DNA from: Gonium pectorale
Lineage: Eukaryota > Chlorophyta > Chlorophyceae > Chlamydomonadales > Volvocaceae
Length of the DNA stretch: 13,015 bases
NCBI GenBank assembly: GCA_001584585.1
Contig: LSYV01000015.1
Coordinates: 1,768,965-1,781,979, forward strand
Direction: 5' to 3'
In this document: piece after piece, positions 1-13,015 of the stretch
Position numbering within the stretch: position 1 is the stretch's first letter
Layout: every line of letters starts with the position of its first letter
Translations under genes and position numbers: made by a program
The notes under the pieces: generated by a model
Told to the model about the DNA's origin: nothing
Databases searched by the model: none
What the model saw: only the letters and a program-made list of their open reading frames with translations

Positions 1-6
1 AGACAG

Positions 7-542
7 GTGCGGAGGGGGCGGGGCTGGATGGGCTGGGGCCGGGATCTGGGGCTGTAAAAGAGTCGAGGCCGGGGGGCGAGGGGGGGAGGGCCGGGTGCTG
101 ACGGTGCGGTGCGGTTACGGGAGGGGGCGCGAAAGCGGTGGGGGGGGGCGCCTCGGCTGTCCGCGTGGCCTGGGGCCCTGGGTCCTGGCCATGAGCTGAC
201 GGGGTCAACGCAGCGTTGCTTGGGAGGGGTTCTGGCGGGGGTGGGGTGGTGGTGGGCGGTAATGAAGAAGCGAAACGGGTCGCGTCGCGGACACCGGATT
301 GCATACCCAATAGTAGGAGTAATGGCGGCGGGGGGGGGCTGCGGTGTGTGTGGTTGAGCGCGCCGCTCAGGGGCGCCCTCGCGACGCAGCTCGCCCCCCC
401 TTCCCCCTGTGGCGGCTGCGGACGTACCGCGCCGTCGACTTTGCAGCGCCGTACCTAATACTGCCCGCCTCCACACACCCCTGTGCCAGTCCGGGCCCCT
501 CCTCGACACACACAACCCCCAACACACACGCACACACCGCAG
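7..542 (+). other. Probable WDR12 intron (5' boundary tentative)
   Basis: No frame here reads as WDR12. A donor-like GTGCGG follows AGACAG at 1-6, and an acceptor lies at 541-542. The first 350 bases are G-rich and 380-542 is C-rich with CA dinucleotides, the pattern of every confirmed intron here. It holds a 20-bp block at 272-291 that recurs exactly in RPT4 intron 2. Confidence 0.55.
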
Positions 543-1799
543 GGCGATCTGTGGCGGAGGCGGCAGGCGCCGAGGCGGCGGCTGGCGGCGCGGCGGCAGT
601 GGAGGGCTCCAAGAAGAAGCGGAAGACGGGCGCCGCTGCCGCTGCCGCTGCCGCCAACGGCTCGGGCGCTGGCAGCGGCGGCGCGCTGACGGTGACGGAG
701 GCGAGCGTGGAGCTGCGCGGACACCTGCACTGCGTGTCGGGTTGCAGCTGGGCGGCGGAGGAGTCGCTGTTCAGCGCCGGATGGGACCACTCGGTGAGGA
801 TTCGCGGGGCGCGGCGGCGGATGCGGGGACGGCGGGTGACGGCGGCGGGGCGAGGCTGGGGCCAGGGTCCGCGTCGGTTTCCGTATTCACGACACGTGAC
901 GCGTATGATTCATATATGCGTGACAGCGCGCTCAACCATTGCTTGCTCAAAATATTTCTTTACCAAAGGACAGCGAGCTACAGCATCCAAGCAGGCAGCC
1001 CATGGACCCTCAGCCCGAGCCCGACCCCACCAAGTCTCAAGGCTGGGCTGCTGGGCTGCCCAGACAGCGGGACCCGTGTGCCCTATATGCATGACAGCCT
1101 GTTCTAACAAGCCTAATGATACTAACGAGCAAGAGCAACCCGGTACCCGGGACCCGTGTGTGCGCTGCTCGCCGCACACTACGAAGCCGTGCGAAGGGTG
1201 CATGGAGCGGCGGCTGGTGGGTGCATGCGGCGGCCCCCCACCGCGCCGAACCCAACCCGCACCCATGCACACCCCCCGCTCAAACCCCCACGCACCCACC
1301 CACCGACCACCTCCCCTCCCCTCCCTCGTAATCACAGGTGCGCCGCTGGGACGTGGAGACGGGCGCCGCCGCCGACGTGTACAACGGCTCCAAGGCCGTG
1401 CTGTGCCTGGCGACCCACGGGTCGGCGCCCCACCTGGTGGCCTTTGGCTGCGCCGACCGCGCGCTGCGCCTGTGGGACAGCCGCGGCCCGGCGCCGGGCG
1501 CCGACGCGCTGGCCGTGACGACCCACGGGTCGCACGCCGGCTGGGTGGCGGCGGTGGCCTGGCGGCCCGACAGCGCCCACCACCTGGCGACGGCGGGTCA
1601 CGACGGCGCCGTCAAGCTGTGGGACCTGCGCACCCGCGTGCCGCTGGGCAGCCTGAGCGATGGGGGCGACAAGCTGCTGGCCGTGGGGTGGCTGGGCGGC
1701 AGCGGCGGCGCGTTCGGCACGCGCGGACTGGTGGCGGGCGGCGCGGACTGCCGGCTGCGGCTGTACGAGGGCGACGGCGGCGCAGCGGCGGCGGTCTGA
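543..1799 (+). CDS. WDR12: WDR12/Ytm1 ribosome biogenesis WD-repeat protein, C-terminal part
   Basis: Two exons are clear: 543-793 and 1338-1799 (TGA at 1797-1799). The acceptor is ...ACCGCAG before 543. The intron 794-1337 starts GTGAGG and ends CACAG. Joining them restores the blade WDHS|VRRWDVETG, which fits WDR12 WDHTIRVWDVESG. In order, the protein shows a basic KKKRK stretch, an alanine/glycine-rich linker, then four WD repeats ending in RRWD, LRLWD, VKLWD and LRLYE. WDR12/Ytm1 acts in the nucleolus and nucleoplasm with Pes1 and Bop1 (PeBoW complex) in 60S subunit maturation. The N-terminal NLE domain and first blades must lie upstream of the window. The first six bases (AGACAG before GTGCGG) could be the end of the previous exon, in compatible phase, but this is too short to prove. 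The KKKRK plus low-complexity linker sits where human WDR12 also has a charged loop. Identity rests on remembered family sequence, not a search. Confidence 0.9.
794..1337 (+). other. WDR12 intron with a compositionally different core
   Basis: This is a GT-AG intron of 544 bases between the two clear WDR12 exons. Roughly 885-1140 is less GC-rich than the surroundings and contains ATATAT, AAATATTTC and short direct repeats: TATATGC(G/A)TGACAGC at 913 and 1084, and CGGGACCCGTGTG at 1068 and 1148. The 3' end (about 1240-1337) is strongly C-rich. No coding signal was recognised inside. Confidence 0.8.
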
Positions 1800-2390
1800 C
1801 GGGGTCCGGACGGGGCTCGGACGGGTCTCGGACGGCGCTGCTTGGGGGAGGGGTCGTCGACGGGTAACAAGTGGTTAATGGACTTGCGGCGTGGGGCGGG
1901 GAAGGAGGGGGACCAAGGGCAGCGTTCCGGGGGCGAAGATTGGGGCGTGATTGGGGATGCGTACGAGGGGTGGAAAGAAAGGGTTGGGCTGTTGAGGCGG
2001 GAGTTGGTGCGGCCGGAACCGTGACACGTGTATGTGTTTGTGTTTGCGTGTGTGTATGTTTGTGTGTGTGTGTGTGTATGTTTGTGTGTGTGTGTGTGTG
2101 TGCTGTCAGCTGACGGGGCTGGCCCTCAGGGGCGTGGGTTGGAGGCCATCCTGCCAGCGCGAGGAGGCGCGATGTGGCCTCTCAGAGGTCGCAGCTTGAT
2201 GTCACCCGTATGAAGTGCGATTGTATCAGGGGCGCTGAAGAATAGGCTGTGCCGAGTGGGTTTCGCCTTGGCAAATTGATGACGTGGGCGGCAGGTCTGT
2301 GCGCGCGCGCTTTGGCAGGTGCGGACCTTCCTACGGGTGAACCCGGGTTCCCGTAAGCATGTGACAACGCCGAGCCCCGCTTCACATACA
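1800..2390 (+). other. WDR12 3'UTR / downstream region
   Basis: No recognisable gene lies here. The region after the WDR12 stop is G-rich, then carries a TG tract (about 2028-2104) and more mixed sequence. No TGTAA poly(A) motif occurs before 2548, so the transcript end is unclear. At 2136-2152 a segment resembles the dispersed GGTTGGAAGGC element described elsewhere in this window. Confidence 0.5.
2028..2104. repeat. Imperfect (TG)n microsatellite
   Basis: About 75 bases of alternating TG are interrupted by TTTG, GCG and TATG units. It lies between WDR12 and RPT4, probably in the WDR12 3'UTR or spacer. Alternating purine-pyrimidine tracts of this kind can adopt Z-DNA. Confidence 0.95.
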
Positions 2391-2426
2391 CTCACAACAG
2401 CTAATGGCTTGCGGCGTTAGCATGAA

Positions 2427-2464
2427 GAACGCATTGCCTGAACGAGTCTGAACGCATTGCCTGA
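2427..2464. repeat. 15-bp direct repeat upstream of RPT4
   Basis: GAACGCATTGCCTGA occurs at 2427-2441 and again at 2450-2464, an exact match with a 23-base period. It sits about 300 bases before the RPT4 start codon. It could be a paired regulatory site or simply a small duplication. Confidence 0.9.
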
Positions 2465-2547
2465 CGGAGCCGGGTTTTGCCACGGCGACTTACGTGAAGC
2501 GCTCCGCCTCCCGCACCACTCACCATTCTCCAGTGCGCGTTGGTGCA

Positions 2548-2552
2548 TGTAA
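2548..2552 (+). terminator. Possible WDR12 poly(A) signal TGTAA
   Basis: This is the first TGTAA after the WDR12 stop codon, about 750 bases downstream. It lies inside what looks like the RPT4 upstream region, so it may be a chance match. A second TGTAA at 2760-2764 abuts the RPT4 ATG. Confidence 0.25.
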
Positions 2553-2765
2553 ATACTTTAGAAACAGTTACTAGCTAACTCGTTCGCTGCTGAATTTTCA
2601 CTCCGTTTGAGGGCCAGATCGAGGGCCATCTCCGTCCGGTTCTTGCTACCCCGCCTCATTGCTACGCTGCCTGTCTCTTTTGAATTTAACTCACTCCAAA
2701 ACATACTGATCAGGCCTTGAAGCCCGCTCCGTCGCTTTTACGCTCTTAGCCAGAGCCTTTGTAAT

Positions 2766-9139
<6,374 letters not shown>

Positions 9140-9152
9140 GCGCACCAAGTAC

Positions 9153-9182
9153 CGCAGCGCAGCGCAGCGCAGCGCAGCGCAG
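9153..9182. repeat. (CGCAG)6 tandem repeat
   Basis: Six exact CGCAG units begin 13 bases after the RPT4 stop codon, in the 3'UTR. This is a simple-sequence repeat likely to vary in length between strains. Confidence 0.97.
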
Positions 9183-9969
9183 GAGGCGCCGGGCGGGGCA
9201 ATGCCCGGCGTGCAGGCGGGCGGGCGCCGGGGGTGCCGCAGAGGGCGCGGGGGCATCGGGTGTTCCGTGGGTGCGGGTACGGGTGCGGGTGCGGGGGGCG
9301 GACGACGACGGCTCCCGGAGGCACGTGGGGTGCGGTGGAGGACTGGCAGCCCGAGCTGTGGCGGCGGTGGGAGTCCGCAGCTACGAGTGCAAGGGTATTG
9401 TTTTGTCTCAGCGCCGGGCCTGCAGCGGCGCCGCCGCCGCCCCGCCCAAGGGGGTGGCAGGCTCCTTGTCACGCTCCAGGCGACGGGTCGTCGTGTGGTT
9501 GCCATGCGCCAGCTGCGGGGCCCGCTGCTGGGGCGCTTACGGGCGGGTAGGGGCCCTGATGTTTGGTCGTGAGGGGAGGGTGGGCGCCAGATCTGGATCT
9601 GGGTAGGCGCCTGATGGCCTGCATGGCTGGTACGGCGGGAGGGGCGGTGGGCGGGAGGGGGCGGGAGGATCCCGTTCCCCACACATCCATGTGGCGGTTG
9701 CGTGTTCCCCTGCTGCCAGCCCGGATGGGGCAACTGCCGGGGCCCCCTAGGTCAGGACCTGCCAACATGTCGGGCGTCGTTACGGCGGGTCGTGGCTGCG
9801 AGAGGGTGTTGTGTGCGGCCCATGGGTCGGCCGGGCCACACACGGGATTGCATGGCCGAGGCGCGGAGCACGCCTGGCGGAGGGGGCAGGGGAGGGCGCC
9901 TCCCGTTGCTCGCCCCCTTGCCGAGCTCGAAGCCGCTCGACTACTGTGGGCTGAGGACATACGGGCACG

Positions 9970-9974
9970 TGTAA
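9970..9974 (+). terminator. RPT4 poly(A) signal TGTAA
   Basis: This is the first TGTAA after the RPT4 stop, in the context CACGTGTAATGGCG. TGTAA is the standard poly(A) signal in chlorophyte algae, so cleavage is expected 10-20 bases later. It supports both the end of the transcript and the green-algal assignment. Confidence 0.6.
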
Positions 9975-10048
9975 TGGCGTGACGTCGCGGGCTGTTGCTG
10001 GTGGTGGGTGGCTACCAGGTGGCATCGCCGCCAGTGCGGCATGCATGG

Positions 10049-10086
10049 CATATGTGCGGGGTACGGTAATGCGTGGCGCACATATG
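10049..10086. repeat. Perfect 10-bp inverted repeat (hairpin)
   Basis: CATATGTGCG at 10049-10058 and its exact reverse complement CGCACATATG at 10077-10086 are separated by 18 bases. It lies about 75 bases after the RPT4 poly(A) signal, between the convergent genes. There is no T-run as in a bacterial terminator. Its role is unknown. Confidence 0.85.
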
Positions 10087-10561
10087 GGCTCCGGTACCGG
10101 GGCACCGGGGCACGGCCCAACAGCAGGAGGAGCAGGAGGAGGAGCCCCGTACACGATGCACTGCGGGCACCGTTTCCCACGGCACATGACCAGCGGGCCG
10201 GTCCCCGACCCGGGAAACGCGAGCCTACCACCCGTACGACACTTGGGCACACCTCCCGTACACGATCGCCAGCAGCGCCCCAGCGGCCCATCATGGTCCC
10301 TCGGCTCCGCGCCGTGTTGCGCCGCCCCATTTCCCATTCCCCCCCCCCCACCACACACACTCCCCTTGGGAACACAGTCAGCCAGGGATTCGGCCGGTTC
10401 GGGCTAATCAACCCGTCAAACCACCCGGCCATGTGGTCCATACATGCACAGGACCACCGGGAGGCGCGGCATCGGCAATAACCGGGAGTGCGCTCACCGG
10501 GGACCCTGGCCCCTCCCTTCCACCCGCAGCGCTCAGCCAGTTGTTAACGGTCGGGAGCTCT

Positions 10562-10611
10562 ATGCGCCCCAGGGCTTCTCTACTGAGAATGCCTTCGAAC
10601 CCTCTACCCCC
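10562..10611 (-). repeat. Dispersed 50-bp element, copy B (downstream of IDO)
   Basis: This is the reverse complement of 8509-8558 with one mismatch at 10597. It lies on the IDO side of the intergenic region, about 225 bases beyond the IDO stop codon. On the minus strand it is preceded, about 29 bases upstream, by a GTAAGC donor-like site, much as copy A follows the RPT4 intron 9 donor. Confidence 0.95.
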
Positions 10612-10760
10612 CTCCCCCCCCTCACACACACCGAGCTTACCCCCCGGCCCTCCGGCGCCCGCCCGGCCACCCGCACCGTCGCAGCCTATGTCCCCGCCGT
10701 CACCCGCACCTCCACCTCCCCTCCCCCCTCCACCCGCCCCCCACCCCCGCTCGGGATGAG

Positions 10761-10792
10761 TGCGCCTCGGGCTCCTCTACTGAGACCGCCTG
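10761..10792 (-). repeat. Dispersed element, degenerate copy D
   Basis: TGCGCCTCGGGCTCCTCTAC followed by TGAGACCGCC aligns with copy B with a one-base gap and a few substitutions. Together with 4934-4984 it shares a CGGGATGA left flank, suggesting the original element was longer than 50 bp. Confidence 0.7.
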
Positions 10793-10834
10793 CCGTTCTT
10801 TGAATCCCCCACCCCGCGGGGCCGGTGCCGCCGC

Positions 10835-12402
10835 CTAGGCCAGCAGGTGGCGCCCGGTGGTGTCCCTGTAGCCGCCCAGCGCCGGCATGAAGTCGCTGCC
10901 GCCGGTGCCGGTGCTGGCCTCCGCCTCGCGCCCCTGTCGGGCCCACTTTGCGATGTAGGCGTGCGCAAAGGCGCGGTGCGCGCTGCGGAACCGCTCCAGC
11001 TCCGCCACCGCGCCGTTGTACGCGTCGCGCAGCTCGCCGCCGCCGGCGGCGCCGCTGGCCGACTGGACGAAGGAGCGCACGTTGGCGCGTGGGCGGCCGC
11101 CGCCGCCGCCTCCGCTGGCGGTGGCGGCGGCGGCAGGCTGTTGGCGGTTGGGCTCCTCCAGGTCGGCCAGGAACGCCCGGTGATGCGGCGGCATGTGCTG
11201 CACCATGGTGTCCAGGTAGCTCCGGAGCCACACCTGCCGAATGAGGGAGTGTACGACCGTACAGCACAGCGCGTGTGTGGCGCGGACCTTTCGGGGCGAG
11301 CGTGCAGTAACGGTGAAGGCGCGGCGCGTTTGGCGGACGTACATGCGCTGCCGCAGGCCGTCGCCGTCAGCAGGTGGAGGGCAGCCCGATGGGGGACGGC
11401 CGGCGGCGCCATGCCCTGCGCAAACCCGGCCCAGCCCAGCCGCGCCCGCATCGCGCGGTGCCAAGACGCGGCCCCTTGCAGGCCTCGCCGCCGTCCAACC
11501 CTCTTTACTTCGCCCAACTAGCCCACCCCGCCTCTACTCCCCCCGCGCCCCGGCCCCCTCCCGCGCGGCCGCACCTCCTCGTGCCGTATCCCCAGCGCCG
11601 CGTCGAAGGCGTGCAGTATGCTGGACTGGGCGCCCGTCTCGCCGTACAGCTGTACGGCGCACACCCAGTACGGCAGACATACGGGGAGGGGAGAAGGGCA
11701 GTGGCCGCGCCGTCATCAGCCGCACCGATGGTAGTTCTTCCATGGTGACGTCGGTGTGCGGAACACAGCTGCTGGGCCCCGCAATAGGGTAGTCTGCTGG
11801 TGGCCGGAACGGTGGATGGTGGCGGTAATGCCGCTCATGGTAATGGTGGTGGTGGTGGTGGTGGCTCACAGCTGCAGCGGACGGGCAAAGCGGACCCGCC
11901 TGCCCCTCCCTTCGCAGCTCCGGCGCCAGCTACGCCCCCAACCCCTGAGCCCAGCCGAGACCCGACCCCACCCGAGACCCGACCCCACCCGCCTGCCTTT
12001 ACCCGGCCCGCACCTGGACGGGCTCGTCGCTGACCCCCTCGTACACCAAACCCTGCGGGTGGGGTTGGGGGGCGCGGGTTTGGGAAGCGTCCTCGGTGGA
12101 GAAGACGGGGCAGCGAGCAGGGGGCAGCGGCGGAGGCGGGGACGGGGAGAGGGTGCAAACGCGAACCCCTCCAAACGCGACCCCCTCCCAACGCGACCGC
12201 GTCCGTGGCGGCGTGGGACGAGGGGGGAGGGAGAGCGCGTCGCCCAACGCAGGAGGCAAGCCGTGTACGGCCCGCCGTACGGCACGTGCGTCCGCGCCCG
12301 TGCCACATATCGTACGCACCTGCGGCAGGTCCGGGTTGTTGCGCCAGCCCGACATGGGCGTCCGTACGCGGTTGTAGTAGATGTACGGGTCGCACTTTTC
12401 GC
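10835..12402 (-). CDS. IDO: Indoleamine 2,3-dioxygenase family protein, C-terminal half
   Basis: Four exons in transcript order: 12402-12320, 12052-12014, 11649-11575 and 11233-10835 (TAG at 10837-10835). Introns start GTGCG and end CAG, and all junctions are in frame. The first exon enters after one base of a split codon, so more exons lie upstream. The joined product has EKCDPYIYYNRVRTPMSGW, GLVYEGVSDEPVQ, LYGETGAQSSILHAFDAALG, MPPHHRAFLADLEE, ELRDAYNGAVAELERFRSAH and GTGGSDFM, the IDO signature blocks in the right order. IDO is a heme enzyme that opens the tryptophan indole ring to N-formylkynurenine, the first step of the kynurenine route. The histidine of FRSAH corresponds to the proximal heme ligand (human His346), and the last arginine of NRVR to Arg231. 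Tyrosine replaces human Phe226. An A/G-rich insert follows LADLEE. About 198 of an expected 400 or so residues are here. Confidence 0.92.
11234..11574 (-). other. IDO intron before the last exon
   Basis: This minus-strand intron is 341 bases, from GTGCGG after ...GIRHEE to CGGCAG before VWLRSYL. The open frame that continues upstream from the last exon into this intron has no IDO similarity and is taken as readthrough. Confidence 0.9.
11650..12013 (-). other. IDO intron after the 39-base exon
   Basis: The intron is 364 bases, from GTGCGG to CCGTACAG. It contains a GGT/ACC trinucleotide run (about 11843-11864) and a 17-bp tandem duplication (CCGAGACCCGACCCCAC, about 11955-11988). Coding continues directly from EPVQ to LYGETG. 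Confidence 0.9.
12069..12105 (+). repeat. Dispersed element, degenerate copy E (IDO intron)
   Basis: GGGTTTGGGAAGCGTCCTCG followed by GTGGAGAAG aligns with copy A with one inserted base and several transitions. It lies close to the acceptor of the IDO intron 12053-12319, on the strand opposite to the transcript. Confidence 0.5.
12156..12200. repeat. 17-bp tandem repeat in IDO intron
   Basis: About two and a half units of AAACGCGA-CCCCTCC lie inside the IDO intron 12053-12319. This is a minisatellite-like simple repeat. Confidence 0.75.
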
Positions 12403-13015
12403 CTGCGGCCCCGAAGCCGGGGCGGTTGGGCGACAGTTATAAGACCGTTGACGTAACTTTGGCGAGCAGTCGTGCAGCGGGAGGGCAGCGGGGGGGGGGG
12501 CGACGGAAGGAGAGGGGTCTGGCGCCGACACGTTGCGGCGGGGGGGTGGGGGGAGGGGTTTGGCGGCGGCCGGGCGCGCGAGCAGGGCTGGGCAGAGCAG
12601 GACTTGGGGCTGGACGGTTGGGGTTCAATGGCGCTCAACACAACATGGGGTGGGTGGTACGGTGTGGGTGTAGGTGTGGGGATATAGGATGTGTGTTGAA
12701 ATGAAACGACGCATACGCGAGCGTAAGCGCGGAAGTGATGGTGGGGCGTGTGTGTGAGCAGGGGGCGGGACAAAGCCCCGCAGGAAGCCCCCAAGGGATG
12801 GGGGACGGGTTGGGGCAACCCCACAGGCGCCAGCGCCAGCGCCAACGACCGCCGCTCGGCGTAGCGATGTCGCCCCCGCCTGGCTGGGTGGCTGGGTGGC
12901 TGGGTGGCTGGCTGGACACCCCGCTGGCGGGCAGCCTGTGCGTCAGCCTGGAGAGTGGAGATCCCCCCAAACCCTACCCCCACTCCGGTACCCGGCCGCC
13001 GCCTGCCGGTGCGAT
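12403..13015 (-). other. Probable upstream IDO intron (open at window edge)
   Basis: Minus-strand sequence ahead of the acceptor GGCCGCAG is C/T-rich, typical of the 3' part of introns here, and no frame shows the helix that normally precedes CDPYIYY in IDO. It contains an octamer repeat TGGCTGGG (about 12881-12915) and a GCCAGC repeat near 12827. A short exon hidden at the very edge cannot be ruled out. Confidence 0.5.
12881..12915. repeat. TGGCTGGG tandem octamer repeat
   Basis: About four consecutive TGGCTGGG units lie in the non-coding stretch upstream of the visible IDO exons. This is a simple repeat. Confidence 0.9.

Larger units (their letters stand above)
2390..2765 (+). promoter_or_regulatory. 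RPT4 promoter and 5'UTR region
   Basis: Composition changes sharply here from extreme GC to a balanced sequence with T-rich stretches, as expected for promoter plus 5'UTR before the RPT4 ATG at 2766. A 15-bp direct repeat (GAACGCATTGCCTGA) occurs at 2427-2441 and 2450-2464. No TATA box is evident. An in-frame TGA at 2718-2720 supports 2766 as the first usable start. The transcription start cannot be placed. Confidence 0.55.
9140..9990 (+). other. RPT4 3'UTR
   Basis: No frame reads as a known protein. The region runs from the RPT4 stop to a TGTAA at 9970-9974. It contains a CGCAG pentamer repeat just after the stop and a GGGTGC-type G-rich stretch at about 9265-9300. At about 830 bases it would be a long but not unusual green-algal 3'UTR. 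Confidence 0.65.
9991..10834. other. Convergent intergenic region and IDO 3'UTR
   Basis: No gene was recognised. On the minus strand this follows the IDO stop codon at 10835-10837. I found no TGTAA on the minus strand here, so the IDO transcript end is unplaced. The region contains a hairpin (10049-10086), a repeated CCCGTACACGAT (about 10147 and 10256) and two copies of the dispersed element (10562-10611 and about 10761-10792). A good minus-strand donor GTAAGC sits at 10640. Confidence 0.5.

Noticed and set aside
409..1107. 232-residue frame starting at 409
   Set aside because: It overlaps the WDR12 exon in a different frame and is arginine/glycine-rich. The WD-repeat frame is the conserved one.
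344..1867. 507-residue open frame on the + strand
   Set aside because: Only 543-793 of it is WDR12. Before that and through the intron it is low-complexity, and after 1338 it is out of frame with the true WD-repeat exon.
9265..9300. GGGTGC/GGGTAC repeats, telomere-like
   Set aside because: The units are not TTTTAGGG or TTTAGGG and the run is short. It is simple G-rich sequence.
9140..9990. Possible small genes in the RPT4 downstream region
   Set aside because: Several 100-160-residue frames exist on both strands but all are low-complexity, with no splice pattern or known motif. A 3'UTR explains the region better.
11835..12983. 382-residue open frame on the minus strand
   Set aside because: It is proline/arginine-rich and overlaps IDO introns and exons without matching the IDO frame throughout. 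It is a shadow of composition.

Overview
The window is nuclear DNA of a photosynthetic-lineage eukaryote, most likely a chlorophyte green alga. Four things point there. The DNA is very GC-rich. The genes are densely interrupted by GT-AG introns with GTGCG/GTGAG/GTGGG donors. A TGTAA motif, the usual green-algal poly(A) signal, lies downstream of the best-resolved gene. The RPT4 protein has plant-type signatures (e.g. [22 protein letters not shown]). This lineage call is an inference from protein and gene style, not a database match.

Layout: (1) positions 1-1799, + strand: the 3' end of a WDR12/Ytm1 gene (ribosome biogenesis, PeBoW complex), with two clear exons carrying the last four WD repeats. 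(2) 1800-2765: downstream region of WDR12 with a long TG microsatellite, passing into a less GC-rich promoter/5'UTR. (3) 2766-9139, + strand: a complete 10-exon gene for the 26S proteasome ATPase Rpt4 (PSMC6). Exons join without a frame error into 399 residues. (4) 9140-about 9990: a long RPT4 3'UTR ending near a TGTAA at 9970. (5) 9991-10834: intergenic DNA and the probable 3'UTR of the next gene, with dispersed repeats and a hairpin. (6) 10835-12402, - strand: the last four exons of an indoleamine 2,3-dioxygenase (IDO) gene, convergent with RPT4. Its N-terminal half lies outside the window. (7) 12403-13015: most likely a long upstream IDO intron.

The three genes have unrelated roles: ribosome assembly, protein degradation and tryptophan catabolism. 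I see no operon-like logic and no new multi-gene system. The more unusual signals are in the non-coding DNA. Introns switch from G-rich at the 5' end to C-rich at the 3' end on the transcribed strand. A 50-bp element occurs as a near-perfect inverted pair 2 kb apart, with decayed relatives in several introns. A 20-bp identical block is shared by introns of two different genes. An IDO gene in a green alga is itself notable, since land plants are generally thought to lack the enzyme.
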